Shown here one piece after another: positions 6,873 to 15,900 of a stretch of DNA of 64,000 bases. The stretch is from Botrimarina mediterranea (GTDB lineage: Bacteria; Planctomycetota; Planctomycetia; Pirellulales; Lacipirellulaceae), in NCBI RefSeq assembly GCF_007753265.1, contig NZ_CP036349.1:434001-498000 (forward strand), read 5' to 3'. A program made the translations under genes and the position numbers. The notes below the pieces were generated by a model, which was given only the letters and a program-made list of their open reading frames with translations, searched no databases and was not told where the DNA came from. Numbering within the stretch: the first letter of the stretch is position 1; every line of letters starts with the position of its first letter.

Positions 6873-9800
6873 TTGAAGCGATTCGTCAACGCCGCCGTCG
6901 CCCTGGCCGCCACACTCGTGGCGTACCAGCTCTACGTGCTGGCTGTTGTGCCAATTGTCGAGCCGGGGGTCGCGTTGCGCGCCTTTGACCCGGCAAGCGA
7001 TCCGGAGTGGGACGTCGGCGGCGGCGCGGTGAAGCGGTATCAGAAGCTCCTCGCTAGCTACCTGCCGACCGAACACTGGGCGTTGCGTGGCACGCCGCAG
7101 GTGTACGAGTACGGCCCGCTGGTGCTCGTGCTGGAAGACTTCAAGCCGATCAGCGGCGGGCGGATCGAGATTAGCCGCAGCGTGCTCGTGGCGTTCCCGA
7201 CGCCGTACGTGCATAACCAGCCGCCGCCGCGGGACGCGATCATTGCCGAGGCGCCGAACCCTTCGCGCATCCAGTTCGACAGCCCCGACGGCCTCAGCTT
7301 CACCAGCACGCAGATCGGCCGCCCCGTCGCCGGCGAGTTCACCGGCGAGGTGCTGATCCACAGCGACATGCAGGAAGCGGGCCCGGCGGACGACCTGCGG
7401 ATCGTCACCCGCGACGTGCGGTTCAACCAAGCGATGATCACCACCAACGCCGCCGTGGACTTGCGGATCGGTCCGCACCGCGCGCGGGGCAAGGTGCTCG
7501 AGGTCCGCCTGCTGACCGAACCCCACGCCGGCGCGAGCGGCTCGTCGATGCCGATCACCGGCGTCGATACGCTCGAGATCCGTGAGCAGGTTCAGGCGCT
7601 GATCAGCACGGGCAAGCTCGACACGAATGTCGGCATGCCGAGGGGCGCCGCGCAGGACGAGGCCGCGTCCTCCGGGCCGCTCGAGCTGACGTCGCAGGGG
7701 CCTTTCCGCTTCGACTTCACCCGCTTCATCGCCTCGCTGCAGGACGACGTCCGCGCGACGCTGCGCAACCCCGGCGCCGAGCCCGACCAGTTGTACTGCC
7801 GCGAGCTGCGGCTGCACTTCGGCGACGCCGATGGCGGCGCCGCGGAGATCGACCCGGCCGACGAACCAGAGATCGCCCGTCGCCAGGGCAAGCTCCTCTC
7901 GGGCATGACGCCGCGACTCGTGGAAGCCGTCGGCGCGCCGGTGCGGTTCGACTCGCCGAGTCGGCAGGCGTCGGTGCGCGGCCGGCGGCTGCGGGGCTGG
8001 ATCGCCGATCGCCGCTTGCGGATCGAAGGCTCGCCCGCGCTGCTGGCGCACGGCCTGAGCGAAGCGTCGGCGCCGGTGCTGGAGTACACGTCGCCACCGG
8101 CGGACTCGCCACAAGTGGTGGGCGACCTGCTCGCCGCGGGACCGGGCTGGCTGAAGCTGACGCCCTCGCCCGACGAGCCCGAGCGCAACTTCCAAGCGCG
8201 ATGGAACGAGGTCCCCAAGGGCGAGCCCGCGGTCGTGCTGCGACGCGACAACCGCGGTCAGCCGATGCTGACGATGCTCGGGCGTCCCGAGTTCGCCGCC
8301 GCGGGGCTCGGCAAGATCCGCGCGGACCGCGTCGTAGCGAATCTCAGCGAAGTCGCCGCCGACGGCCCCGACGGGCCCGCGATCGAGCTCACCGCCGGCA
8401 ACGGCCAGCAGGGCGCCGTGCTGGTGAACCGCGTCGATGCGATCGGCGCGGTGGAGTTCGTCGGGCAAGACGTCGAAGGCTATGCCGACGACCTCGTGGC
8501 GTTGATGCGGCCGCTGCCGCCGAGCGAGACGCCCCGGGACAACGGCGACGTCGTCACGGGCCCGTCGTTTGGCCCAGCGCCGGCCGCGGCCACACCCCAG
8601 CAGCAACTAGCCACGTCGGACGGCCAGCGTTATCGCTTGCGCACCAAGTCGATCCAGATCGATGTCGGTCTCGCCGGCCGTCGCGCGACGCCGGTGGCGA
8701 TGATCTGCAACGGCGGCGTCCGCATCGAAGAAGAGCCCCGCGCCGACGGCCAGCAGCCGCTCCAGATCGCCGGGCAGCAGCTGCGTGTCGATCGCCTCGA
8801 CCGTCCCGGCGGCGCGCGGCTGACGCTCACCGGGGCCGGCGACGCTCCGCCCGCCGCCGGCGCCGAGCATCACGGGCTCGCCGAGATCAAGTCGCAAGGC
8901 CTCAACGTCTGGGTCCACGACCTGCACGTCGATCAAGCCGCTGGCCAAGCGTGGACCGAGGGGCACGGCGACGCCCGCCTGCTGCTCCCCTCGCAGAACG
9001 GCGCGACGCCGTTCGCCGGCGAGGCGACGCTGCGTTGGCGCGGCGGGATGCGGTTCGACGGCGCTAAATTGGTTCTCTCCGACGAGGTCTTTGCTGAGTC
9101 CGCGGGCGGCTGGCTCAGCTGCACCGAGATGACCGCGACGCTCGCCCAACCGATCGACTTGCGGACCGGCGCGCACGCCGGCGGCGGCGCGGTCGAGGTC
9201 GCGCAGGTCGAGTGCGGAGGCGGCGTGACGATCGACTACCGCGGCGCCGACGAGGCGGGCCAGACCTCGCACGAACGCGCGCAGACCAAGACGCTGGCGA
9301 TCAACCGGCTCACCGGCGCGGTCACGGGCCGCGGCCCGGGGACGATCCGCTCGGTGCGGCTCGCCGGCGCCGGCGGCGGCCCGTTCAGCGGCCCCGCGGT
9401 GGGAGACAAAGACAAGGGCGGGCTCCGCTTCTTGCGGGTGGATTTCAACAACGGGATCGCCGGCAACTACCTCGAACGCCGCGCGCAGTTCGCCGGCAAC
9501 GTGCAGGTGGTCTACGGGCCGGTGTTGGCGTGGGACCATCAGCTGCCGCTACACTCGCCCGAAGGCGTGCCGCCCGACTCGGTCGAGCTGCGCTGCGAAG
9601 AGTTGCGGGTGCTCGAAGACCCCGCCTTCTCGGTGCGCCGCGGCGGCGATACCGGCGCGCCGTTCGGGCCGATCGAGCTGGTGGCGATGCGCGGCGTGCG
9701 GATCGACGCGGCGATGGGCGCCGACGGCGGCGGCGCGATCGCCGAGGCGGTCCGCGCGAGCTACTCGCAAGCGGCCGACCGCGCTATTCTCGAAGGGGAC

Positions 9801-9977
9801 GGCACGCAGCTGGCCAAGCTCTGGCTCCAACAGAACGGGCAGCAGCAACCCGTCCCGATGTCGGGGCAGCGTTTGACGCACTACATCACGCTCGGCCGGA
9901 CCACGTTCGAAGACATCCGCGGCGCCGAGTACCAACCGCCGGTAAGCGCGACTCGCCCCGCGCCGCCGCCGCGTTGA
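6873..9977 (+). CDS. Giant LptC/LptA-like periplasmic protein, candidate lipopolysaccharide export factor
   Basis: A 1,034-residue protein with one N-terminal membrane anchor (about residues 4-28) and an otherwise extracytoplasmic body. The rest is beta-rich with OstA/LptC-like rhythm: repeated strands of the kind TRDVRFN...ITTNAAVDLRIG...ARGKVLEVRL, and later AEIKSQGLNVWVHDLHVD and AWTEGHGDARLLL. Typical LptC is about 190 and LptA about 185 residues, so this is roughly five times larger. The position after kdsD-kdsC, where E. coli has lptC-lptA, is the main functional clue. A bridge role carrying lipopolysaccharide across the periplasm is inferred. Start is TTG at 6873; no in-frame ATG precedes the anchor. 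No lptB ATPase lies nearby. Confidence 0.7.
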   Translation: MKRFVNAAVALAATLVAYQLYVLAVVPIVEPGVALRAFDPASDPEWDVGGGAVKRYQKLLASYLPTEHWALRGTPQVYEYGPLVLVLEDFKPISGGRIEISRSVLVAFPTPYVHNQPPPRDAIIAEAPNPSRIQFDSPDGLSFTSTQIGRPVAGEFTGEVLIHSDMQEAGPADDLRIVTRDVRFNQAMITTNAAVDLRIGPHRARGKVLEVRLLTEPHAGASGSSMPITGVDTLEIREQVQALISTGKLDTNVGMPRGAAQDEAASSGPLELTSQGPFRFDFTRFIASLQDDVRATLRNPGAEPDQLYCRELRLHFGDADGGAAEIDPADEPEIARRQGKLLSGMTPRLVEAVGAPVRFDSPSRQASVRGRRLRGWIADRRLRIEGSPALLAHGLSEASAPVLEYTSPPADSPQVVGDLLAAGPGWLKLTPSPDEPERNFQARWNEVPKGEPAVVLRRDNRGQPMLTMLGRPEFAAAGLGKIRADRVVANLSEVAADGPDGPAIELTAGNGQQGAVLVNRVDAIGAVEFVGQDVEGYADDLVALMRPLPPSETPRDNGDVVTGPSFGPAPAAATPQQQLATSDGQRYRLRTKSIQIDVGLAGRRATPVAMICNGGVRIEEEPRADGQQPLQIAGQQLRVDRLDRPGGARLTLTGAGDAPPAAGAEHHGLAEIKSQGLNVWVHDLHVDQAAGQAWTEGHGDARLLLPSQNGATPFAGEATLRWRGGMRFDGAKLVLSDEVFAESAGGWLSCTEMTATLAQPIDLRTGAHAGGGAVEVAQVECGGGVTIDYRGADEAGQTSHERAQTKTLAINRLTGAVTGRGPGTIRSVRLAGAGGGPFSGPAVGDKDKGGLRFLRVDFNNGIAGNYLERRAQFAGNVQVVYGPVLAWDHQLPLHSPEGVPPDSVELRCEELRVLEDPAFSVRRGGDTGAPFGPIELVAMRGVRIDAAMGADGGGAIAEAVRASYSQAADRAILEGDGTQLAKLWLQQNGQQQPVPMSGQRLTHYITLGRTTFEDIRGAEYQPPVSATRPAPPPR

Positions 9978-10031
9978 GTGAGGAACGCGGCGCCGCGATT
10001 GATCCCCAATCGCACTTGCCCTCCATCACAC

Positions 10032-10060
10032 TTAGCCCCCGGTCATTGACCGGGGGCTAA
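10032..10060. repeat. Family C palindrome, copy 2
   Basis: TTAGCCCCCGGTCATTGACC continues into GGGGGCTAA, a 13-base stem hairpin 55 bases after the stop of the LptC-like gene. It could terminate transcription, although there is no U-run. Confidence 0.85.
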
Positions 10061-10301
10061 ATGACGTGGCTAAAAGCAACGCAAAAGCCGGCGAGAAGCG
10101 ACAAAAAGCCCTAAAAAAGCGGGCGTCGCGCAGGAGCCGCGTAGAGGCCCCTGGCGTGCGTTGCGGTCCAAGGTGAGGGTTTACCCAGAGGGCGCGAACG
10201 GACGCGTTCTAGGGTCCGTTATGGCCCTCAGAATCGATGTGGCGCGGTCGGGTCCGGCGGGGTCCGTCGGGACCTTTTCAATGGACCACGGGCGCCCCAA
10301 T

Positions 10302-10329
10302 TCCCCCCCGTTCAATGACCGGGGGCTAA
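10302..10329. repeat. Family C palindrome, copy 3 (decayed)
   Basis: The right arm TGACCGGGGGCTAA is intact; the left arm has decayed to CCCCCCCGTTCA. It lies 28 bases beyond the stop codon of the minus-strand epimerase gene. Confidence 0.65.
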
Positions 10330-10356
10330 GTGAGGAGTCCGACGTCGCGCCGGCCG

Positions 10357-11265
10357 TCACTTCAACAACCGCTCCAGCGCCGTGGCGAGTCCCGGGGTCT
10401 CGAACTCGAAGCCCGCTTCGCTGAGTCGCTTCGGCAACACCCGCGCGCTGTCGAGCAGCAGCTCCGACATCTCGCCCATCGCCATCTTCAGCGCGAACTC
10501 GGGCACGGGGAGCAGCGTCGGGCGGCCCAGATGTTGGCCGAGCGTTTTGGTGAACTGGCGGTTGGTGACGGGCTCGGGCGACGTGGCGTTGATCGCGCCA
10601 TGCATCGCCTCGACGTCGCCGACGAATCGCAACGCGCGCACTAGGTCGGGCAGCGCGATCCAGCTCATCACTTGCTCGCCGCTGCCGATGACGCCTCCCG
10701 CGCCGAGCTTGAAGATCGGCAGCATCTTCGCCAGCGCGCCCCCCTTGGGGCTGAGCACCATGCCGAGCCGCATCTGCGCGACGCGGACGCCCGCCTCCCA
10801 GGCCGGAGCACCCGCGTTCTCCCACCACTGGCAGGTCTCGGTGAGAAAGCCTTCGCCCGGGGGCGAGTCCTCGTCGAGCGTTTCGTCGCCACGGTCGCCG
10901 TAGAAGCCGATCGCCGACGCCGACACCAGCGCGCGGGGCTTGTTCTCTAAACCCGCGACCGTCTTAGCGATCAGCCGTGTGCTGTTGACGCGGCTGTCGA
11001 TGATCAGCTTCTTCACCGCCGGGGTCCAGCGGTCGTTGGCGATCCCCTTGCCGGCGAGGTTGAAGACGAGGTCCACGCCCTCGAGCTTGGCCGCGTCGAT
11101 CTCGCCCGACGACGGCTTCCAGTAGACCTCGTCAACAGCCGAGGAGGAGACCGGATGCCTCACGAGCCGTAGCACACGCACGCCGTCGGCGGCGAAGGCT
11201 TCGGCTAGCGCGGTCCCAACGAGTCCCGAGGCGCCGGTGATAGCGATCGTGCGCGAGGTAGACAT
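10357..11265 (-). CDS. TIGR01777 family NAD-dependent epimerase-like protein
   Basis: A 302-residue extended short-chain dehydrogenase. The N-terminal nucleotide-binding loop ITGASGLVGTALAEA is followed by the family signature VFNLAGKGIANDRWT, and later SASAIGFYGD and RLGMVLSPKGGALAKMLP. The C-terminal part (about 230-300) matches the DUF1731 extension (GQHLGRPTLLPVPEFALKM, SARVLPKRL). The substrate is unknown in this family; E. coli YfcH belongs to it. It stands alone on the minus strand. Confidence 0.88.
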   Translation of the reverse strand: MSTSRTIAITGASGLVGTALAEAFAADGVRVLRLVRHPVSSSAVDEVYWKPSSGEIDAAKLEGVDLVFNLAGKGIANDRWTPAVKKLIIDSRVNSTRLIAKTVAGLENKPRALVSASAIGFYGDRGDETLDEDSPPGEGFLTETCQWWENAGAPAWEAGVRVAQMRLGMVLSPKGGALAKMLPIFKLGAGGVIGSGEQVMSWIALPDLVRALRFVGDVEAMHGAINATSPEPVTNRQFTKTLGQHLGRPTLLPVPEFALKMAMGEMSELLLDSARVLPKRLSEAGFEFETPGLATALERLLK

Positions 11266-11337
11266 GGTCGGTTGCTCCAGGAGGGCGGGGGAGCGGGCGG
11301 GGGGGCGATCGGCTCGTCCGGTCGGGATTATAGCCGC

Positions 11338-12279
11338 TCAGGGGCGGCGTTGTTTGTAGCGGCGGCTTGCTTGTTCGAGGATCCGCTGCTCTTCGCGGGT
11401 CAGGCTCGCCTGGCCGTGGGCCTGGATCTTCCGCAGGATCTCGTCGACGCGGTCCTCGGCGGGATCGCTCGTCGCGCTGTCGTCATCGTCGTCGTTGCGG
11501 TGGACACGGAGGTTCGGCTTGCGCTTGAGCAGCGACTTGAAAGACTTGCCGACGCCGCCCTTCCCCGGCCCGTTGTTCCACCGGGGCAGCGAGTCCGACA
11601 GCCGCATGCCGTAACGGAAGTAGACGAAGCCGAAGAACGCGCCGCCAAGGTGCGCGGTGTAGGCGACGTCGCCCGATTGCTTGACGGCGCCCATGATGTC
11701 CTGGGCGAGGAACAGGATTGCCATCACCCAAGCCGGCACCGGGAGGATGCCCATGAGGTAGACCTGAACGTGCGGGTACCACAACGCGAAGAGCACCAAG
11801 ATGCCAGCGATGCCGCCGGAGGCGCCGAGCAAGATTCCGCGCGGGTTGCCGCCCGAAGTAATGTTCTCGACGACGCACCAAGTCAGTCCGGCGAAGATCG
11901 CGGCGGCGAAGAAGAACGTCAGGTACTCGCGCCCGCCGAGACGCATCTCGATAATGCGACCGAAGAAGAACAGCGCCAGCCCGTTGAACAACACGTGGAA
12001 GACGTTCTGGGTGCTGTGCAACAACGCATAGGTCGCCAGCGAGTAGACACGCCACGGCTCGCGCCAGACGTCGGCCGGTAGCGAGAGGTAATCGCTGAAC
12101 TGTCCTTGAAGGGGACGGTTCAGCAGCACCTGGGCGACGTAGACGCCGGCGATCACCGCCAGCAGCTTGCTGTTGGCGGTCCAGCTAGCAAAGCCGCCGC
12201 CCCGGCCGCCGCCATAGCTGTCGCGCCAGCCGCTGCCCGTGTCGTAGCTCCGTTCGTAGTCGCGGTCGTAGATGCCCAT
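11338..12279 (-). CDS. Rhomboid family intramembrane serine protease
   Basis: A 313-residue membrane protease. A Gly/Arg/Tyr-rich cytoplasmic N-terminus (1-35) precedes six predicted helices. The catalytic dyad is Ser154 in LGASGGIAG and His210 in TAHLGGAFFG; His95 and Asn99 in FHVLFNGLALF form the usual oxyanion region. A C-terminal tail after the last helix has a run of acidic residues (DDDDDSATSD) and a helical DEILRKIQ...EEQRILEQA segment like the DUF6576 extension of some rhomboids. The substrate is unknown. Confidence 0.92.
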   Translation of the reverse strand: MGIYDRDYERSYDTGSGWRDSYGGGRGGGFASWTANSKLLAVIAGVYVAQVLLNRPLQGQFSDYLSLPADVWREPWRVYSLATYALLHSTQNVFHVLFNGLALFFFGRIIEMRLGGREYLTFFFAAAIFAGLTWCVVENITSGGNPRGILLGASGGIAGILVLFALWYPHVQVYLMGILPVPAWVMAILFLAQDIMGAVKQSGDVAYTAHLGGAFFGFVYFRYGMRLSDSLPRWNNGPGKGGVGKSFKSLLKRKPNLRVHRNDDDDDSATSDPAEDRVDEILRKIQAHGQASLTREEQRILEQASRRYKQRRP

Positions 12280-12415
12280 CTCTCGGCTGCTTGCCTACTG
12301 TCTCCGGGGACCTCCGCCGCCTCCCGGAGTGGGGGCGGCCGTCGGCACGGTCCTATCGTAGTGAGCCTAGCTCGGAAAGGGCAGCTACGGGCCAGAAGGC
12401 CCTTGGTAAGGCGGG

Positions 12416-13777
12416 CTATTCGATCCGTTCCGCGGTTTGCCGAACGCCGTTCTGGAAGAGTTCGACCGCCGTGCAATTGCCTTTGCCGTCGACTTTGAAG
12501 GTGAGCGTCGCCTCGACGACCTTGTAGAACCACTCGGTCTCACTGCGCGAGAAGACCTGGAAGGTGGGCTGGCCGGTGAGGCCGACCAGTAGCTTGCCCC
12601 CCTTGGTGGTGACGGTGAACTCGGCGCCGGGGGCGAGCCGGTACTTGCCGACATAGCGCTCGAGGACCTCTGCGGGCACGTCGTCGCTGACTTCGAACTC
12701 GCGCGGTTTCACATCGGCGCCGGCGAGCGCCCGCACCAAGTCTTGCGCGAGCGTATCGACTTCCATCGTCGCGGTGTTGGTGAGCACGACGACGGCGACC
12801 TTGAGCGGGCGGTTGATAAACAGCGCCGAGTGGTAGCCGCCGGTCTGCCCGTTGTGCCACCGCGTCTGGTCGTCGCGGGCGACGTGCCAGCCGAGACCCA
12901 TCGCGAAGTCGCTGTCCTCGATCGGCTTCTGATGGACGCACCACGAGAGGCCGATCGCTTCGCGCAGTTCGCCCTCCTGCGGGTCGAGAAACGCTTTGGC
13001 AAAGGTGAGCATATCGTCGGCGGTGCTGCGGATCGCGCCGGCGCCGGCGAGCGTCTCGAAGTCCCAGTTGTGGTCCGGCACGCCCCCTTCGGTGTGCGGC
13101 GGCGCGAGGCGATCGCGACGTTCCTCGTCGAGCTTGATCGTTGTGTCGCTGAGCCCGAGCGGTTTGGCGATGCGCTTCTGCAAGAGCGACGCGTAATCGG
13201 TCTTCTGCTCACGAGCCAAGCAAAGACCCAGCAGGCCGGCGCCCAGGTTCGAGTACTCGATCACTTCGCACGGGCGCTTGCGTGGCCGGTACGAATTGAG
13301 GAACGCGCCGAGCCGTTTGCCGTCGTAGTCGGCGTAGGGGTTGTTGGGGTCGCTCGGCGCCAGGTTGTCGGGCAGGCGGGGTAGGCCCGACGTGTGCGTC
13401 GAGAGGTGCCAGAGTTCGGCTAACTGATCGCCATGCGGCTGCAGCTCGACGCCCTTCGGCAAGAGCTGGTTGACGGGCGTGTGGAGCGTTACGCGTCCCT
13501 GCACGACCGCGTCGGCGAGCAACAGTCCTGTAAAGACTTTGGAGAGCGAACCGATCTCATAGACCGTCTTGCCGTCCGGCGTGCGCGAGTCGTCCGCGGA
13601 GAATCGGCCGTAGCCACGCACGGCTTGGTCGTCGCCACGGAGGATGCCGACGGTCATGCCGACGACGGTCTCGCTATCGACGTAGGGCTTAGCGAGGCGG
13701 TCGATCGTCGTCTCGAGCGGCTCGGCGGCGGCGGTTCCAGTTGCGACGAGAAGGGCAAAAGTCAGAGGCAGTCGCAT
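12416..13777 (-). CDS. Exported serine hydrolase, class C beta-lactamase fold, with DUF3471-like C-terminal domain
   Basis: A 453-residue protein with signal peptide MRLPLTFALLVATGTAAAEP. The penicillin-binding/class C triad is visible: Ser77-x-x-Lys80 (GSLSK), Tyr175-Ser-Asn177 (EYSN) and His308-Asn-Gly310 (HNG). The C-terminal 80 residues (about 373-453) form a separate lipocalin-like DUF3471-type domain starting ERYVGKYRLAPG. This domain closely matches the C-terminus of the adjacent gene at 13894, including ATLTFKVDG and AVELFQNG. It could be an esterase or D-amino peptidase; the true substrate is not evident. Confidence 0.88.
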   Translation of the reverse strand: MRLPLTFALLVATGTAAAEPLETTIDRLAKPYVDSETVVGMTVGILRGDDQAVRGYGRFSADDSRTPDGKTVYEIGSLSKVFTGLLLADAVVQGRVTLHTPVNQLLPKGVELQPHGDQLAELWHLSTHTSGLPRLPDNLAPSDPNNPYADYDGKRLGAFLNSYRPRKRPCEVIEYSNLGAGLLGLCLAREQKTDYASLLQKRIAKPLGLSDTTIKLDEERRDRLAPPHTEGGVPDHNWDFETLAGAGAIRSTADDMLTFAKAFLDPQEGELREAIGLSWCVHQKPIEDSDFAMGLGWHVARDDQTRWHNGQTGGYHSALFINRPLKVAVVVLTNTATMEVDTLAQDLVRALAGADVKPREFEVSDDVPAEVLERYVGKYRLAPGAEFTVTTKGGKLLVGLTGQPTFQVFSRSETEWFYKVVEATLTFKVDGKGNCTAVELFQNGVRQTAERIE

Positions 13778-13893
13778 GGCGTCAACCGGTGTAAATGGAA
13801 GGGGGCGTTGGTTTGATGGTAGCTTGTTCGTTGACTTGCGATTGGTCTTGGGAACGAATCCGTTGAGTATGGGCGCCTGCGCGTCGATCGCGC

Positions 13894-15273
13894 TTATTCG
13901 AACCGTTTGGCGATCTGCCGCCCGCCGTTCTGAAACAGCTCGACGGCGGCGCTCTTGCCCGCACCGTCGACTTTAAAGGTCAGAGTGGCGTCGACGAGCT
14001 GGACGTCCCACTCGGACTCGCTGCGAGGGAGAAGCACCAAAGGCTCCTGCCCTGTTAGCTGCGCCGTAAGCTGTCCGTCCGATTCCGCAATGTTGAGGAC
14101 ATGTCCCGAAGGAAACTGGTACTTGCCAACGTGGCGTCGCATCACGTCGGACGATTCTGGGAAACTTTCCGCGAACCAACGATATGCGACCTCTCGTCTC
14201 TGGGGAGATCGCTTGATCGACTGGCGTTTCTCTTCGGTCATCGGGACCGCTTCCAGAACGATTTCGTCATCGGATCCGAGCGGTAGAACCACCAGACGAA
14301 CCGTGTCGCCCGGTTTGTTGCCCATTCGCGCTAGCAACTCGACAAGGTCTTCCTCGAAGCGCATCCGCCACCTGTCATGGTAGTTTTGCTTCCCGGAGGC
14401 GAGGATTTCATCAACCGCCACGCCATCGATCGACACGAGCCGGAACCACTCTTCCTCGAGACGCACTTCGGGCGCCTCACCTTGCCAGCGGACCGCGTCG
14501 AAGGGGGATCGCTTCGGGTACTCCACGTCCATTAGCCACCCGAAAAGGATCCCGCCGAGCCCCACTCCTAGGCAAGCGAAAAACCAGCGAAACGCGAACC
14601 GTTTGGCGGCCTTCGAGTGATCCGCCGTCTCGGGCAACTCGCCCACCGGCGCTGTCGCCGAGCCCAGCGAATCACGCAGCCATGCGAGTTGATCGCGCAG
14701 GTCCGTCATCACGGTTGAGGCGGCGAAACGATTCAACGCGGCGATGAACGCGTAAAGAACCGTCACGACGGCGGACATGATGACGAACTCGACGCCGGGG
14801 CCATCGACGCCAAGAAAAACCAGCAGCACGCCGACATAGAACGGTCCCAAGTACCAGATGTGGACCGACCTAAGCATCGCCATTTGTTTCTCGACCCGCT
14901 CGATCTCGCTGTCGCAATACTCCCGCATCGACGCATCGAGTCGCGGTGTCGGCGTGCTGGTTCTCGTGCGATGGAGGCGATAGATAACGTAAATCGCGCC
15001 GAGGATGTTGATCACCATGCCGGCCGCCGACACCATCGGCAACGTGGCTCGGGCGATCACCTTCCCTTCCCACAGCATCGAGCCAAACGCATAGATCACG
15101 AACAGGCCTGCGGCCGTCTCGATCAGGTCGCGACGAAAGACCTTGGCCGCAAACCGCTCCGTTGCGCGAGTCGTCGCGACGTACTGTTCCAGCCGCTTCT
15201 CCTCCGCGGGAGCCTCGCTGACTGCTGCTTTGTTCTCATCGCGCCAAGACTGGCCGAGCTGGTCGAAGTTCAT
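13894..15273 (-). CDS. Polytopic membrane protein with PDZ-like and DUF3471-like domains, partner of an ECF sigma factor
   Basis: A 459-residue protein of no recognised family. The soluble N-terminus (1-50) precedes four membrane helices at about 51-70, 77-100, 139-157 and 163-183; a fifth is at 228-249. A PDZ-like segment (about 263-345, with FRLVSIDGVAVDEIL and KPGDTVRLVVL) follows, then a C-terminal domain (378-459) nearly identical in pattern to the end of the neighbouring hydrolase. Its ATG overlaps the sigma-factor stop by 4 bases, so it is translationally coupled. By position it may regulate that sigma factor, with the outer C-terminal domain sensing a signal; this is inference. Confidence 0.7.
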   Translation of the reverse strand: MNFDQLGQSWRDENKAAVSEAPAEEKRLEQYVATTRATERFAAKVFRRDLIETAAGLFVIYAFGSMLWEGKVIARATLPMVSAAGMVINILGAIYVIYRLHRTRTSTPTPRLDASMREYCDSEIERVEKQMAMLRSVHIWYLGPFYVGVLLVFLGVDGPGVEFVIMSAVVTVLYAFIAALNRFAASTVMTDLRDQLAWLRDSLGSATAPVGELPETADHSKAAKRFAFRWFFACLGVGLGGILFGWLMDVEYPKRSPFDAVRWQGEAPEVRLEEEWFRLVSIDGVAVDEILASGKQNYHDRWRMRFEEDLVELLARMGNKPGDTVRLVVLPLGSDDEIVLEAVPMTEEKRQSIKRSPQRREVAYRWFAESFPESSDVMRRHVGKYQFPSGHVLNIAESDGQLTAQLTGQEPLVLLPRSESEWDVQLVDATLTFKVDGAGKSAAVELFQNGGRQIAKRFE

Positions 15274-15782
15274 CGCTCGCCCTCCGCTTGACAGTAGTCC
15301 TCTTCGAAACGTTTCCGGATACGGTGCAGACGCGTCCGGTACGCGCCGGACTCGACGCCGAGCACCTCGGCCGCATCGGTCTGGGCGACGCCGTCGAGAT
15401 GCAGCAGCATCACCGCCCGGTCCGCTTCGTTCAGCGCAGCTAGGAATCGATCGAGCACCGCGGTGACGTTCGGTTCGCCCGCTTCACCGGCGGCGCCGGC
15501 GAGCTGACCGACGTCGTCGTTGGCCTGTTTCAACTTCGTGCTCCGCGTGGTCGCCTTGCGACGCCAAGCTAGCGCGGTGTTGAGGGCGACCCGGTACGCC
15601 CAGGTGTCGAGGCTCGAGGCGTCCGCAAAGCTCTCCAGGCTTCGCCAGACCTGTAGCGCGATCTCCTGCAACAAGTCCTCGCGGTCGTCCGGAGGGGCGT
15701 ACGCCCGCGCGATCCCCACCCAGCGGGCGTGGCTCCGCTCAAGCAGTTCGCGGAATCGGGTTTGTCGATCGGGGACGGGCAT
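15270..15782 (-). CDS. ECF RNA polymerase sigma factor
   Basis: A 170-residue ECF sigma factor. Region 2 (about 12-80) contains DDREDLLQEIALQVW and TWAYRVALNTALAW; region 4 (about 112-165) contains LNEADRAVMLLHLDG and the helix-turn-helix AQTDAAEVLGVESGAYRTRLHRI. The 4-base overlap with the membrane gene at 13894 implies coupled translation. There is no zf-HC2 anti-sigma gene here, unlike the first sigma operon, so the membrane protein is the candidate regulator. Confidence 0.9.
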   Translation of the reverse strand: MPVPDRQTRFRELLERSHARWVGIARAYAPPDDREDLLQEIALQVWRSLESFADASSLDTWAYRVALNTALAWRRKATTRSTKLKQANDDVGQLAGAAGEAGEPNVTAVLDRFLAALNEADRAVMLLHLDGVAQTDAAEVLGVESGAYRTRLHRIRKRFEEDYCQAEGER

Positions 15783-15900
15783 CCGCCGGCCTTGCAGGGA
15801 GCGGCCGGGCGGCCGTTTCGGTCGTCTCTACCCGCATTGGTAGCGCGACGGCCACCGTTGTTACACGGCGTGCAAAGAAAAGTCGAATGACAAGCCGCCC

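Larger units (their letters stand above)
9978..10356. other. 379-bp convergent intergenic region, repeats only
   Basis: This lies between the convergent ends of the LptC-like and TIGR01777 genes. It holds two family C hairpins (10032-10060 and a decayed copy at 10302-10329) and about 240 bases of A-rich then GC-rich sequence in which I see no gene. Confidence 0.6.

Noticed and set aside
6831-8606. Minus-strand frame of 591 codons opposite the LptC-like gene
   Set aside because: High-GC antisense shadow, with Arg/Gln/His-rich composition and no recognisable domain.
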